34,998 bases of DNA from Ignavibacteria bacterium (GCA_016788375.1 JAEUSI010000018.1:1-34998), one strand, 5' to 3'; counted from the first letter of the stretch, positions 8,709 through 17,706 are shown. Made by a program: numbers and translations. The notes: generated by a model from the sequence alone, not told the origin.

Positions 8709-9039
8709 TTTTTCTCCTTTAAGAATTTTGAAATATATATGGTGAGTGTTGACTTAATTTTTTTAATACTGTTTTAAATGTCAAGTCTATTTTTGGGATT
8801 AGCGATTAAACAAATATTATAGTTATTCAAAAATTTCAAGTGAAGATAAAATTCTGATGTCAATCTGTTTTGAGAATTTGGAGCAATTTTGTATAACATT
8901 ATTGTATCAGCAGGACATTCCGGAATACATTATTTAATCTGAAATGCATTTAACTCTGTGATTAGTCAGTCAATCGCTTTTAAATTGAAGAACAATTCTA
9001 CATGTAAAGACCAGGCTGATTCCAAATCAGATTCTTGTT
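8709..9039. other. intergenic region, no gene seen
   Basis: This 331-bp AT-rich stretch between two minus-strand genes must hold the promoter of the Asp-box gene. On the minus strand a TTGACA-like hexamer occurs near 8777-8783 without a clear partner. A weak 6-bp hairpin (CTGATT-CCA-AATCAG, 9016-9030) lies past the oxidoreductase stop and lacks a U-tract. Nothing else is visible. Confidence 0.4.
8714..8720 (-). promoter_or_regulatory. strong Shine-Dalgarno sequence
   Basis: On the minus strand AAAGGAG lies about 5 nt before the ATG at 8708. It is the clearest Shine-Dalgarno in the window, where most genes have none, and it fixes the start of the Asp-box protein. Confidence 0.7.
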
Positions 9040-10056
9040 CTAGATCCTCACAACTATCTTCCCGATCTGATCTCCGTTACTCATTCGTCTCAATGCATCG
9101 CTTATGTTTTCCAGACTGAAGATCTGATCAATTACCGGGACTACTTTTTTCTCATTTACATATTTTATCATTCCGGTAAAATCTTCCGGCGTTCCCATTG
9201 TCGTTCCGTATATCTTTAACTGCTTCCAGAATAGTCTTGCCATTGGGAAAAAGTTTGGATTCCCTTTTGTAGCTCCGTAACTTACTATCCTTCCTCCGTA
9301 TCTTACAATTTCTATGCACTTAAGAAATATATCGCTGCCTGTTCCGTCAATTGCTATGCTGATTTTTTTGTCCGATAATTCTTCTAACTCTTTATCCCAA
9401 CCTTCCTTGTTGTAATTAACTCCGCCTGCAGCGCCGAGTGATACGGCTTTGCTGATTTTTTCGTCACTGCCGGATGTCACGTATACTTTCGCTCCTGCGC
9501 TTACCGCAAATACCAGCGCTGATGTAGCAACTCCTCCGCCGATTCCTGTTATCAGTACTGTATCTCCGGCTGTACACTTCGCTTTCTTGAACAATGCATT
9601 GTATGCCGTGATTCCTGTAAGCGGAAGTGCCGAAGCTTCTTCCATTGACAGATGTGAAGGCTTAAGGAAGACCTGCGATTTATTCACCTTTACATATTCG
9701 GCAAATGTTCCGTTATCCGGCATCCCGAGAATTTTAAAATCACTGCCCTGAAAATCATCGCTTTCTCCCCAGTTCATCGCGGGATTAACGGTTACTTCAT
9801 CTCCATCTTTGAATTCTTTAACATTCTTTCCTGCAGAATGTATGATTCCGGCGCAATCCGATCCCGGGATGACAGGCAGTTCTATCTTTGAATAAAATCC
9901 TTTCGTTATCCATACATCCCTGTGATTTACTGAAGCGGATTTTACATTAATTAACACTTCGTCATCGTTTATTTCAGGAACCGGAGTTTCTTCAACCGGA
10001 AGATTTTCCTTGAGATTCCTGATGTTTCCTGTTTTCTTTAATACTGCTGCTCTCAT
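9040..10056 (-). CDS. zinc-independent MDR oxidoreductase (alcohol dehydrogenase/quinone reductase family)
   Basis: A 338-residue medium-chain dehydrogenase/reductase. The GroES-like N-terminal domain shows SVNHRDVWITKG (42-53) and VIPGSDCAGIIHSAG (62-76). The Rossmann domain carries ITGIGGGVATSA (169-180) for NAD(P). The catalytic-zinc Cys/His set is not evident, and the structural-zinc CxxC lobe is replaced by NPAMNWGESDDFQGSDF, so it should be a zinc-free enzyme of the quinone reductase/enoyl reductase kind. The substrate is unknown. It starts 6 bp after the stop of the exonuclease III gene, with GGAG about 10 nt upstream, so the two are co-transcribed, an unrelated-looking pairing. Family sure, reaction not. 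Confidence 0.88.
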   Translation of the reverse strand: MRAAVLKKTGNIRNLKENLPVEETPVPEINDDEVLINVKSASVNHRDVWITKGFYSKIELPVIPGSDCAGIIHSAGKNVKEFKDGDEVTVNPAMNWGESDDFQGSDFKILGMPDNGTFAEYVKVNKSQVFLKPSHLSMEEASALPLTGITAYNALFKKAKCTAGDTVLITGIGGGVATSALVFAVSAGAKVYVTSGSDEKISKAVSLGAAGGVNYNKEGWDKELEELSDKKISIAIDGTGSDIFLKCIEIVRYGGRIVSYGATKGNPNFFPMARLFWKQLKIYGTTMGTPEDFTGMIKYVNEKKVVPVIDQIFSLENISDALRRMSNGDQIGKIVVRI

Positions 10057-10062
10057 AAATTT

Positions 10063-10848
10063 TTATATCTCCAGTTTAATTGATACAGGACAGTGATCAC
10101 TGCCCGTAACTTCCGGATGAATCCTCGCGTCTTTTACTCTCCCTGTAATGTCATCCGAAACCATAAAATAATCTATTCTCCATCCGACATTTCTTTCCCT
10201 TGATCTCGTTATTTGATCCCAGTATGTATACTGAGCCGGCTTGTCATTGAATTTCCTGAATATATCAGTGTATCCAAGATTTATTATCCTGTCTATCCAC
10301 TCTCTTTCTTCCGGAAGAAATCCCGAGGTCTTCTGATTTTCTTTCGGACGGGCAAGGTCAATTTCCTTATGCGCTGTATTAAAATCTCCTGTTACTATTA
10401 TCCCTTTTCTGTCACGGAAATTTTTTTCAAGATAAAAAAACAGCTCGTCATAAAAATCAAGTTTGTACTTTACTCTCTCCGGACCTCTGCCGCCGTTTGG
10501 GAAATATACATTCGCAAGCGCAAACTTATCAAACTCAGTAATGATTAATCTTCCTTCGCAATCGAATTTCGGATTTTCAAATCCCTTTATAATATTTAAC
10601 GGCTTGAGCTTAGTATATACTGCAACTCCAGAATATCCCTTCTTTTCGGCGGAAAACCAGTGCGACTCGTATCCGTCAATGCTCTTTACTGAATCATCAA
10701 GCTGCTCCGGCTGCGCTTTTGTTTCCTGTAGACAGATTACATCACCGCCGTGATTTTCAAACCAGTCCATGAATCCCTTATTCTGTATTGCCCTTATTCC
10801 GTTTACATTCCATGAAAAAATATTTATCTGCTTTGATTTCTTTGCCAT
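10063..10848 (-). CDS. xth: exodeoxyribonuclease III (AP endonuclease)
   Basis: A 261-residue enzyme of the ExoIII/APE1 family that cleaves DNA at abasic sites and removes 3'-blocking groups in base excision repair. Family motifs in order: FSWNVNGIRA (11-20, Asn14), CLQETKAQ (39-46, metal ligand Glu42), YFPNGG (115-120), GDFNTAH (154-160, Asp155 and Asn157), GWRIDYF (222-228) and the terminal GSDHCPV (249-255, Asp251-His252). Length is normal. It is the first gene of a minus-strand pair with the MDR oxidoreductase. The upstream region is the repeat-bearing intergenic stretch, and across it lies the divergent addB-addA operon, so repair genes flank both sides. Confidence 0.95.
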   Translation of the reverse strand: MAKKSKQINIFSWNVNGIRAIQNKGFMDWFENHGGDVICLQETKAQPEQLDDSVKSIDGYESHWFSAEKKGYSGVAVYTKLKPLNIIKGFENPKFDCEGRLIITEFDKFALANVYFPNGGRGPERVKYKLDFYDELFFYLEKNFRDRKGIIVTGDFNTAHKEIDLARPKENQKTSGFLPEEREWIDRIINLGYTDIFRKFNDKPAQYTYWDQITRSRERNVGWRIDYFMVSDDITGRVKDARIHPEVTGSDHCPVSIKLEI

Positions 10849-11020
10849 GTTTTATAATAAACTTAATTTTTTATGAAAAATTATGAATGCTATTTCAATT
10901 TGTTAAATCAAAATCAGTTATCTTTCGCTGAACTTATCCCTTTGAATCAGTTAGCATTGATACTATATGTCTTTTAAATGATGCATAAATTAAAACCCGT
11001 CTCTTTCTCAAACCCCGTAG

Positions 11021-11147
11021 GCTGTGTGAAAATGTCAATTACTGCACTTGTCATTCCGCGAAAGCGGGGGGTACCCTTTGGGTCATCCAGTACTTAAATG
11101 AGTGAAACTATCTTCGGATAATGTGTAATTCTTTGTTTTCACACAGC
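11021..11147. mobile_element. 127-bp MITE-like or REP-like element with perfect 12-bp inverted termini
   Basis: GCTGTGTGAAAA (11021-11032) is repeated as its exact reverse complement at 11136-11147. Between them are two compact hairpins: CCGC-GAAA-GCGG (11056-11067, a GNRA tetraloop) and ACCC-TTT-GGGT (11073-11083). The element carries no ORF and no target-site duplication is evident. It could be a non-autonomous element or a dispersed intergenic repeat; copy number decides. Confidence 0.45.
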
Positions 11148-11204
11148 TTCCCCTGCTTGGGAAAGTTGAATTATAAAACAAAATGAATTTATGCAAACTT
11201 CTTG

Positions 11205-11246
11205 CAAACCCTCACCTTTTTTCAAAGGGGAGGCAGGGTGGGGTTG
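11205..11246. repeat. imperfect palindromic intergenic repeat
   Basis: The left arm GCAAACCCTCACC is mirrored by the right arm GTGGGGTTGC around CAAAGGGGAGGCAGG. It is much richer in G/C than its surroundings and resembles dispersed intergenic palindromes seen in many Bacteroidota-like genomes. That it is repeated elsewhere is inference. Confidence 0.35.
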
Positions 11247-11280
11247 CTTCAAAGCTGATTACATTTTCAAAATATTTTTC

Positions 11281-11310
11281 CTTTGTGACTTCGTGTCTTT
11301 GTGGTAAAAG
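11281..11310. repeat. TTTGTG-rich dispersed-repeat-like motif
   Basis: CTTTGTGACTTCGTGTCTTT followed by GTGGTAAAAG looks like a common non-coding repeat of related genomes and is internally repetitive (TTTGTG twice, GTGTCT). It is recognised from general familiarity only. Confidence 0.25.
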
Positions 11311-11427
11311 GTTTTTCAACATAAACATTTCTGACAGAGAAGATATAAAAGCAGCCCTTCACGTTCTCATAGAATTTATTTTATAAAGTTAATTAACTAT
11401 TTTCAAAAATTATATACCTTTTATATC

Positions 11428-14106
11428 ATGATTAAGAGAGTCAAAACAATCCGGGAAATATATGATGAAGTCAGGGACTTTGATCTTGTAATTACAAATG
11501 ACGCTCCTCTTGCAACTGCGCTGAACAAGCTCGTCGAATCTCCGAGACTCGGTTATCTTGCCATGACACCCAAACAGATCGCTTCAAAATTTGCACAGAT
11601 TTATTTTGGAAAAATATATGAGAAGTATGAAGTCATTCTTAAAATAAGTAAATCAGCAGGAAGACCGGTTAGACTTATACACAGAATATGCAGCAGGATT
11701 TATGAAATATGGATGTATAATGCAAAACTTGAATTTGCCGCGCAGTATCTGAATGAAGATGAACTTTTTATTCTGAATCTGATATCTGAGTTTGATACGA
11801 TTGAATCTGCCATGGAAAACTTCAATGAAGATTTTTACGGAAATAAAAAGATTGCCGTTGCAGGGGAAGAGCTTTTCAGCCTTCTTGATATGGAAGTCCT
11901 GCCGAGAAGAGGTCAGCCCGCTGAAAGAATCAATCTGTTTACCGGTGAAGAATTCAGAATTGACAGAACTTATCTCTTCGGTTCAGCCGGAGATCTGATT
12001 GACAATGTCATGAAACTTGTAAACAGGGATAATGCAGATGAAACTGCCGTTGTGCTCAATCAGGAATCAAAATATCTTGAACTCCTTAAAGCAAGATTCA
12101 GGGATGAAGGTATAGATGTTGACATAAAGAATCTTCTTAAAGATGAATTATCTGTGAGAAATTTCATTTCTCTTGCAGAATTATCACTAAGGATTAATGA
12201 CTTATATGTCAGGGAATTTTTACCGCTGGCATCGGAATTCGGATTCGGTATCAGCTATGAATTTAATCATTTTGATTTAAATGCTTATATGAAAACCTTT
12301 AATACTGATACAGGTCTTTCAGGGTTTTTTGATCTCTGCAGAAGTGTTGTCAGAATGAAATACGGTGAACTTCTGAAAGAACTTTCGGATAAGTTTGGAT
12401 TTAAAACTGTTCCGGAATTTTTTGAGCTTCTCGAACTCCTTGAACTTGCAAATGCTGATATCAATGAAAATAATCTTATTGAACTCAAATACTTTATTAA
12501 AGAGTTTGACATCGAACTTAATTCCGGAAAGACGGGTGTCCTTTTTGTAAATTCGCTTAACTCGGCTTTTGCAGACAGGCAGAATGTTTTTTTTATCGGA
12601 ATTGATAACAGCTGGATGAGAATATTTCCCGACAAGGATTATCTTAATAAGGAAGAAGAGGAAATTAAGAATCTTGAAAGATTTCAGATTCTTATTCAGC
12701 AGGGCAAAAACAGATTCTATTTTGTTCAGAATGTCGTTGATTTCAGCGAAGTATTGCCCTGTTACTATTTCCGGATCCTTTCTGAGAATAATAAAATAGA
12801 AAGTTTCTCCGATGAATATTTCGGGCCGGTTTATATTAATTCCGGAAAAAAATCTTTTGAATACAAAGGAAGGCAGAAGAAACTTCCTGCAGAAAAAGAA
12901 AAAGAAATTTACGCCGTATCACCGACTAATTTTAACAGATATTTTAAATGTCCGAAGCTTTACTCGTTTAATCTTCTGACTCCGGATGAAAAAATTCCAG
13001 CATTCAGGAAAGGTTCGCTGTTTCATAATTTTGCGGAATTGTATTTTAATCATCCGGAATTTACAATTGAAAATATAAAAAGTATTCTTGATAAAATGAC
13101 AGATGAAATGTCAGTTTTAGAAAAAAATACCGCAAGAGAATATTTGCTTTCGCAGTTCAGAATAGGTACTGAATCAATAATTAAATTCCTCGGCGAAAAT
13201 AATTTCCCTAAAACAAAACTTAATGCTCCCGTACGGCAGGATGAAAATATTCTGATGAAGTTTTTTGATAAAGAAAAAATATACAATAACACTGAAAACT
13301 GGCTTACCGATGCTGAAAGCACAATGATCCGCGGAAGGATTGATCTGCAGTCGGAAAATACAATCGTGGATTACAAATCTACAGGTTATAAAAAATCTGA
13401 ATCGGCTATAACTCTTCAGTCAAATCTTGATTACATCAGAAAAGAAGAATCAGAAGATTTCGATTTTCAGGCTATTGCATACATTGCGGCTTTGAGAGGG
13501 AAGTATAAAGAAATTAATTTTATATATAACTTTCTTTTTGCGGATTATATTCATCAGATAAACTCTGAAACAGATTCTAAAAGCACTGTCTCGAAAATTA
13601 AATATCTTCCTTTGACATTTACCGAATATCTGTATTCGGATGAGTGTTTTGATTTTTTAATAAATGATAAAAAATTCAATAAACTGTTTGAAGTTCTCGG
13701 AAGAGACAGATATAATTATATCATAGATAATCTGAATCCTGAGGATGCTGAATATTTTGAAAAGGATTTACTTATAAAAAAAGTCATTGATATAACAATA
13801 AATCTTGTTGCTGAGCTTGATATGTCTTATAAAGATTTCAATTGCAAAAAGCCCGAAACATTTATAAAAAATATAGTTGAACCATTTGCAAAAGCGCTTT
13901 ACAAAATCAGAACCGGAAATACCGGAACCGGAATGCTCTTCAGAGATGATGCCGACAGTTTTAATGAATTGCTTAAAGAAAAGATAAAAGAAATCAATGA
14001 AAATATGAATTCTTCTTTTCCTTACGAGCCGGTATTCGGGTCAAGAGATATTTGCAAGAAGTGCGGCTTTCTTAACTTATGCATGGGAAACAGATTATGG
14101 CACTGA
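11428..14106 (+). CDS. addB: AddB-like helicase-nuclease subunit with PD-(D/E)XK nuclease and 4Fe-4S cysteines
   Basis: An 892-residue subunit of an AddAB (RecBCD-type) complex that processes double-strand breaks for recombination. The N-terminal 490 residues are the inactivated helicase-like part; no Walker A is visible. The nuclease domain shows His533 (LFHNFAELYF), Asp639 in GRIDL and the DYK motif with Asp648/Lys650 (IVDYKSTGY), then DFQAIAYIAAL (679-689). The four iron-sulfur cysteines of AddB nucleases are present: Cys508 (YFKCPKLY) and Cys876-x2-Cys879-x5-Cys885 (CKKCGFLNLC). It is shorter than Bacillus AddB (about 1,150 residues) and nearer Bacteroidota-type lengths. The next gene, its AddA partner, overlaps its end, so the two are translationally coupled. 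Confidence 0.85.
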   Translation: MIKRVKTIREIYDEVRDFDLVITNDAPLATALNKLVESPRLGYLAMTPKQIASKFAQIYFGKIYEKYEVILKISKSAGRPVRLIHRICSRIYEIWMYNAKLEFAAQYLNEDELFILNLISEFDTIESAMENFNEDFYGNKKIAVAGEELFSLLDMEVLPRRGQPAERINLFTGEEFRIDRTYLFGSAGDLIDNVMKLVNRDNADETAVVLNQESKYLELLKARFRDEGIDVDIKNLLKDELSVRNFISLAELSLRINDLYVREFLPLASEFGFGISYEFNHFDLNAYMKTFNTDTGLSGFFDLCRSVVRMKYGELLKELSDKFGFKTVPEFFELLELLELANADINENNLIELKYFIKEFDIELNSGKTGVLFVNSLNSAFADRQNVFFIGIDNSWMRIFPDKDYLNKEEEEIKNLERFQILIQQGKNRFYFVQNVVDFSEVLPCYYFRILSENNKIESFSDEYFGPVYINSGKKSFEYKGRQKKLPAEKEKEIYAVSPTNFNRYFKCPKLYSFNLLTPDEKIPAFRKGSLFHNFAELYFNHPEFTIENIKSILDKMTDEMSVLEKNTAREYLLSQFRIGTESIIKFLGENNFPKTKLNAPVRQDENILMKFFDKEKIYNNTENWLTDAESTMIRGRIDLQSENTIVDYKSTGYKKSESAITLQSNLDYIRKEESEDFDFQAIAYIAALRGKYKEINFIYNFLFADYIHQINSETDSKSTVSKIKYLPLTFTEYLYSDECFDFLINDKKFNKLFEVLGRDRYNYIIDNLNPEDAEYFEKDLLIKKVIDITINLVAELDMSYKDFNCKKPETFIKNIVEPFAKALYKIRTGNTGTGMLFRDDADSFNELLKEKIKEINENMNSSFPYEPVFGSRDICKKCGFLNLCMGNRLWH

Positions 14107-17018
14107 AGAAACATACTAATCCGCAGGATGAACTTATCGGTTCGACTGAAGGTATCCATATTGTAGATGCCGGCGCAGGAACAGGCAAGACTTATTCTAT
14201 CGTCAAACGCTACGGTAACATTCTTGACAAATCATATAAACCCGAAAACATACTTCTGATTACTTTCACAAAGAATGCGGCAGAACAGATGAGAGAAAAA
14301 GTTGTAAAGGATTTTTCCGAAAAGTCCGGAATAAGCAGACTCCTTGAAGCTCCGATTATGACATTTCATGCTTTCTGTTCAAGGCTTCTTAAGAAATCCG
14401 GAATGAATTCTCCTTCATATCTCGGGCTGGATGAATTCATTTCCGGGAATTTCAGCTTAGCTGAAGACAGCTCTTTTGAAGAAGAAATGTTCAGAAAGTT
14501 TTTTATGACTTTTTCGGGAATAAACAATGAAAAATATGAGAGTATTCAGTATGCTCTTGAAGGTAAAGTAAATGACGTCTTATCGGTGATTAAAAAACTC
14601 TGCAGTGTCGGAATATTCCCGTCAGCAAACGGCTGGAGTGAATCAGACAAGGAAAAGCTTAAAGGAAATTATGAATTGTTTTCTGAGAGATTTGACAGGA
14701 TGAATGAAATCAGAAAAGGTGAAAGAGGCGATAAACAGTCTTTGCTTTCCGAAAAATTTAAAAATACAGTCAGAGATAAACTTTATAAAGATTTTAAAGA
14801 GGGGGATGTATATGCAGTTAAAAATGTTAATCCCGGAATTAAAGAAAGTATATTCAACGACGAAGCTCAGGAGCTGTTTCATGAATTCATAAATGATGTT
14901 TATTTGTCTTACATTGAATATATGCTTAAGAGAAATCAGCTGAATTATGAATTCATGGTAATGTTTGCTTATCTGGTTCTTTACAATAATAAAAATCTAA
15001 GACAGAATAATCAGTTTGAATATGTGATGATAGATGAATTTCAGGATACTGACGAACTTCAGTTTAAGATTATTCTGCTTTTGTGTAAAAACATGAACGG
15101 AATCGCAAACCTATGCGCAGTCGGAGACTGGAAACAGGGAATTTATTCGTTCAGGAATACAAAGATTGAAAATATTACCGAGTTTAAAAACAGACTCAGT
15201 GAATTCGCGGATGAACTTAACAAGGATGAAAAACGAATTGAGTTTGATACAGGTGATCATACTAAGATTATTTTTGAAAATAATTACAGAAGCTCGGATA
15301 CTATATTAAAATTTTCCAGAGGAACACTTTTTGTCAGTGCAACTGCAGAGGATGAAGTTGATGAGGATTTTGTGAGCAGTAATTTCGCCGAACCTCTTCT
15401 GCCTGAAAGGAAGCTTGAAGACCTGACTGAAATAAAATTTTATAAAGCGGCTGACAGAATTGATGAATGCAGACTTGTGCTTAAAAAAATATCGCAGCTG
15501 ATAAATGAAAAAGATAAGTACAAAATCAGAATCTTTGAAAATGAAACGGGTAAAGTGGCAGAAGAAAGACCTGTTATGTATTCTGATATTTGCGTGCTTT
15601 CGAGAAACAAAAAATTCTGTCATGAACTTCAGAGAGAAGCAATGACCGCCGGAATTCCAGTAAACTATTCCGGCGGTATAGAGATTTTTGCAAGTGAACA
15701 AGGTGTGCTTATACTTGCATGGCTCAGACTTCTTTTAAATGAAAAGGATATCTCGGGATGGATTCCAGTGCTTGATAAGGAAGGATACTCTTTCCCGGAA
15801 GTAAAATATTTCAGTGATAACTTTATAAAAGAGAATTCTGTAAATTCAGATTTAATCCCCGCTGATCTTTTTGAATTCCTCAGACACCTGAAGACATTTA
15901 GGAACAATATACTCTTTGCAGTCGAAGCAATACTCGGAAGGTACAGGTATTACGATGAAACTGCGAATAAATTAATAGCGGTGATTCAGCAGTGGAACAG
16001 CTCGGAACTGATTTCCCTGAATGAACTGGTACGGATAATTGAAAATTCCGCGAATGCAGAATTTGACACTGAATCAGGAAATACATCCGATGCAGTTTTA
16101 ACACAGACTATACATGCTTCCAAGGGGCTTGAATACCCGGTTGTTTTTATTGCTAATGTTAATGAAAAGATTTTTCCCGATACAAAAGGTGATAAAGGCA
16201 AAATTATTTTTAACCATTCAGCAGGATTAAGAGCTAAAACATTTTACGGAACAAACGGCAGCTATAATTACATTTTCAATAACTGGAAAACTGATTTGAT
16301 TAATGCCGTCACAAAAAATCCAGATTATGCGGAGGAAAGAAGACTGTTATATGTCGCTGTGACGAGAGCGAAACAGTATCTGTACTTTACTTCGCACAGA
16401 CCTTCGCCGTTTTTTGTTCAGACTGCGGGAAAATCAGGGAGTGAGATTATCTCTGATTTTGAGTATGAGATAATAAAAAATAAAACTGAAGAGATCAGCG
16501 TATCTGAAGTAACAGCAGATGAAAGCGATGTTGATAAAGGTAGGAAATTCATCTCGCCTCATGCACTAATGGAAAATCTAATTGATGAAAGCGCAGATAC
16601 AGTTACGGAAGAAAACGAATATTCGATTAACCTCAGAAATAAAAACAGGGAATTCGGACTTATGATACATAACATTGCAAACAAAACTGCAAACGGAATT
16701 GAAGTTGAATCAGATATTGAAGAAGTTAAGAGAATAAAAGAGTTTATTCATTCTCTCAAAGCGGATAAACTGATTGCTGAAGCAGATTTCCTTTATCCCG
16801 AAGAAAACAGAACTATCAGGGGAACAATTGACCTGCTGGCATTTTATAAGGACAGAGTAACAGTTATTGATTATAAAACTGACAAAGACAAAAAGAATAT
16901 TGAAAAATATAAACTTCAGATTCAGATCTACAAGAATTCAATTAAAAGTATTTACAAAGACAAAGAAGCCGAAGGATTGATTTATTTTGTGTCTCTTGAT
17001 GAGATGGTAATAGTATAA
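14079..17018 (+). CDS. addA: AddA-like UvrD/RecB-family helicase-nuclease
   Basis: A 979-residue SF1A 3'-5' helicase with a C-terminal RecB-type nuclease, the motor subunit of AddAB. Helicase motifs in order: Walker A GAGTGKT (32-38), TFTKNAAEQM (motif Ia), MIDEFQDTDE near 317-326, GDWKQGIYSFR (motif III), NNYRSS (motif IV), TIHASKGLEYP near 675-685 (motif V) and RRLLYVAVTRAKQ near 752-764 (motif VI). The nuclease has RGTIDLL, VIDYKTD near 926-932 and KLQIQIYKNS. The frame overlaps addB by 28 nt from the ATG at 14079. An alternative ATG at 14097 (MALKKH) would overlap by 10 nt and has a GGGA about 8 nt upstream; I cannot choose firmly. Both subunits keep nuclease residues, as in AddAB rather than RecBCD. 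Confidence 0.9.
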   Translation: MHGKQIMALKKHTNPQDELIGSTEGIHIVDAGAGTGKTYSIVKRYGNILDKSYKPENILLITFTKNAAEQMREKVVKDFSEKSGISRLLEAPIMTFHAFCSRLLKKSGMNSPSYLGLDEFISGNFSLAEDSSFEEEMFRKFFMTFSGINNEKYESIQYALEGKVNDVLSVIKKLCSVGIFPSANGWSESDKEKLKGNYELFSERFDRMNEIRKGERGDKQSLLSEKFKNTVRDKLYKDFKEGDVYAVKNVNPGIKESIFNDEAQELFHEFINDVYLSYIEYMLKRNQLNYEFMVMFAYLVLYNNKNLRQNNQFEYVMIDEFQDTDELQFKIILLLCKNMNGIANLCAVGDWKQGIYSFRNTKIENITEFKNRLSEFADELNKDEKRIEFDTGDHTKIIFENNYRSSDTILKFSRGTLFVSATAEDEVDEDFVSSNFAEPLLPERKLEDLTEIKFYKAADRIDECRLVLKKISQLINEKDKYKIRIFENETGKVAEERPVMYSDICVLSRNKKFCHELQREAMTAGIPVNYSGGIEIFASEQGVLILAWLRLLLNEKDISGWIPVLDKEGYSFPEVKYFSDNFIKENSVNSDLIPADLFEFLRHLKTFRNNILFAVEAILGRYRYYDETANKLIAVIQQWNSSELISLNELVRIIENSANAEFDTESGNTSDAVLTQTIHASKGLEYPVVFIANVNEKIFPDTKGDKGKIIFNHSAGLRAKTFYGTNGSYNYIFNNWKTDLINAVTKNPDYAEERRLLYVAVTRAKQYLYFTSHRPSPFFVQTAGKSGSEIISDFEYEIIKNKTEEISVSEVTADESDVDKGRKFISPHALMENLIDESADTVTEENEYSINLRNKNREFGLMIHNIANKTANGIEVESDIEEVKRIKEFIHSLKADKLIAEADFLYPEENRTIRGTIDLLAFYKDRVTVIDYKTDKDKKNIEKYKLQIQIYKNSIKSIYKDKEAEGLIYFVSLDEMVIV

Positions 17019-17116
17019 TTTTAAGTTTTCTGAAACAATAACTTCTCAACATTGAAATTAAACCCTATTAATATTATTTTACCGGCATTAAATAAAACAG
17101 AACCCTGAAATTCATT

Positions 17117-17575
17117 ATGAAATATCTTCTGCCGTTTAAGATTAAAGCTGTTCATGCTTTAATATTTATTTTATTCCTCAATTTTTCTTCATGCTGTGTA
17201 TTCAGCACAGATCCTCCGGATTTGAGGCTTACTTCACAGAATTTTCCTTCACAGGTAACAGCCGGACAAAGATTCGATCTTACATTTACGGTGGGTAATT
17301 ATTCAAATACAGACTGCAATGCGGAAACAACATCACAGAGTATTGTAAATCTCAAAATGATAAAGCAGTCAAACAATTTTCTTCAGGTAAATAATACAGA
17401 GACATTAAATGCTCTTGAGAATGATCAGACTCAGATTTTTAATTTCAGCGTTTTAATAGAGGGTGAAAATGTAACCGGTGCTTATAATCTGATTTTTACC
17501 ATTGATCCGAATAATACAAGCGGAGATGCATACAGAGACAATAATGTTTATACAGCTACAATTACAGTTAATTAA
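17117..17575 (+). CDS. small CARDB-like lipoprotein
   Basis: A 152-residue exported protein. Residues 1-25 form a lipoprotein signal (HALIFILFLNFSSC, lipid Cys26, next residue also Cys). The remainder is one immunoglobulin-like beta-sandwich with the CARDB pattern: DLRLTSQNFPSQVTAGQRFD, then FTVGNYSNTDC, and YNLIFTIDPNNTSGDAYRDN with the closing strand TATITVN. CARDB domains are extracellular adhesion or spacer modules with no enzymatic role. A degenerate promoter (TTG at 17052, 20 nt, TATTTTAC at 17075-17082) lies 34 bp upstream. A 37-residue membrane peptide follows 17 bp later. Partner unknown. Confidence 0.7.
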   Translation: MKYLLPFKIKAVHALIFILFLNFSSCCVFSTDPPDLRLTSQNFPSQVTAGQRFDLTFTVGNYSNTDCNAETTSQSIVNLKMIKQSNNFLQVNNTETLNALENDQTQIFNFSVLIEGENVTGAYNLIFTIDPNNTSGDAYRDNNVYTATITVN

Positions 17576-17592
17576 AACAAACAAATAAATAA

Positions 17593-17706
17593 ATGCAACC
17601 GATAGACACGGTATGGATTCTGGGATTTGCATGGCTGATGTATTACTTATTCATCCGCAAAGATAAAACAGAACAGGAAAATTCCGGAAATAAAAACAGT
17701 AAATAA
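17593..17706 (+). CDS. 37-residue single-span membrane peptide
   Basis: The ATG at 17593 opens a 37-codon frame. Residues 6-21 (TVWILGFAWLMYYLFI) form one hydrophobic, aromatic-rich helix. A polar, Lys/Asn-rich tail (RKDKTEQENSGNKNSK) probably lies in the cytoplasm. There is no Shine-Dalgarno, as is usual here. It lies 17 bp after the CARDB-like lipoprotein and is likely in the same transcript. The helix-plus-charged-tail layout resembles small accessory subunits of membrane complexes, but I recognise no family. The amphipathic logic supports a real gene; the short length keeps confidence moderate. Confidence 0.5.
   Translation: MQPIDTVWILGFAWLMYYLFIRKDKTEQENSGNKNSK

Larger units (their letters stand above)
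10849..11427. other. repeat-bearing intergenic region between divergent repair genes
   Basis: This 579-bp stretch has no credible gene. A 67-codon frame at 11183-11386 runs through the repeat-like sequences and looks accidental. The region must contain both divergent promoters (xth and addB), but no clear TAnnTTTG element is visible. It holds the 127-bp inverted-repeat element (11021-11147), a G/C-rich imperfect palindrome (11205-11246) and a TTTGTG-rich motif (11281-11310). Confidence 0.6.

Noticed and set aside
8777-8783. TTGACA as a sigma-70 type -35 box before the Asp-box gene
   Set aside because: No -10 hexamer at 16-18 nt and the lineage's promoters follow TTG/TAnnTTTG instead.
11183-11386. 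67-codon plus-strand frame in the repeat-bearing intergenic region
   Set aside because: It is composed of the palindromic and TTTGTG-rich repeat-like sequences and has no domain or codon signal; accidental.
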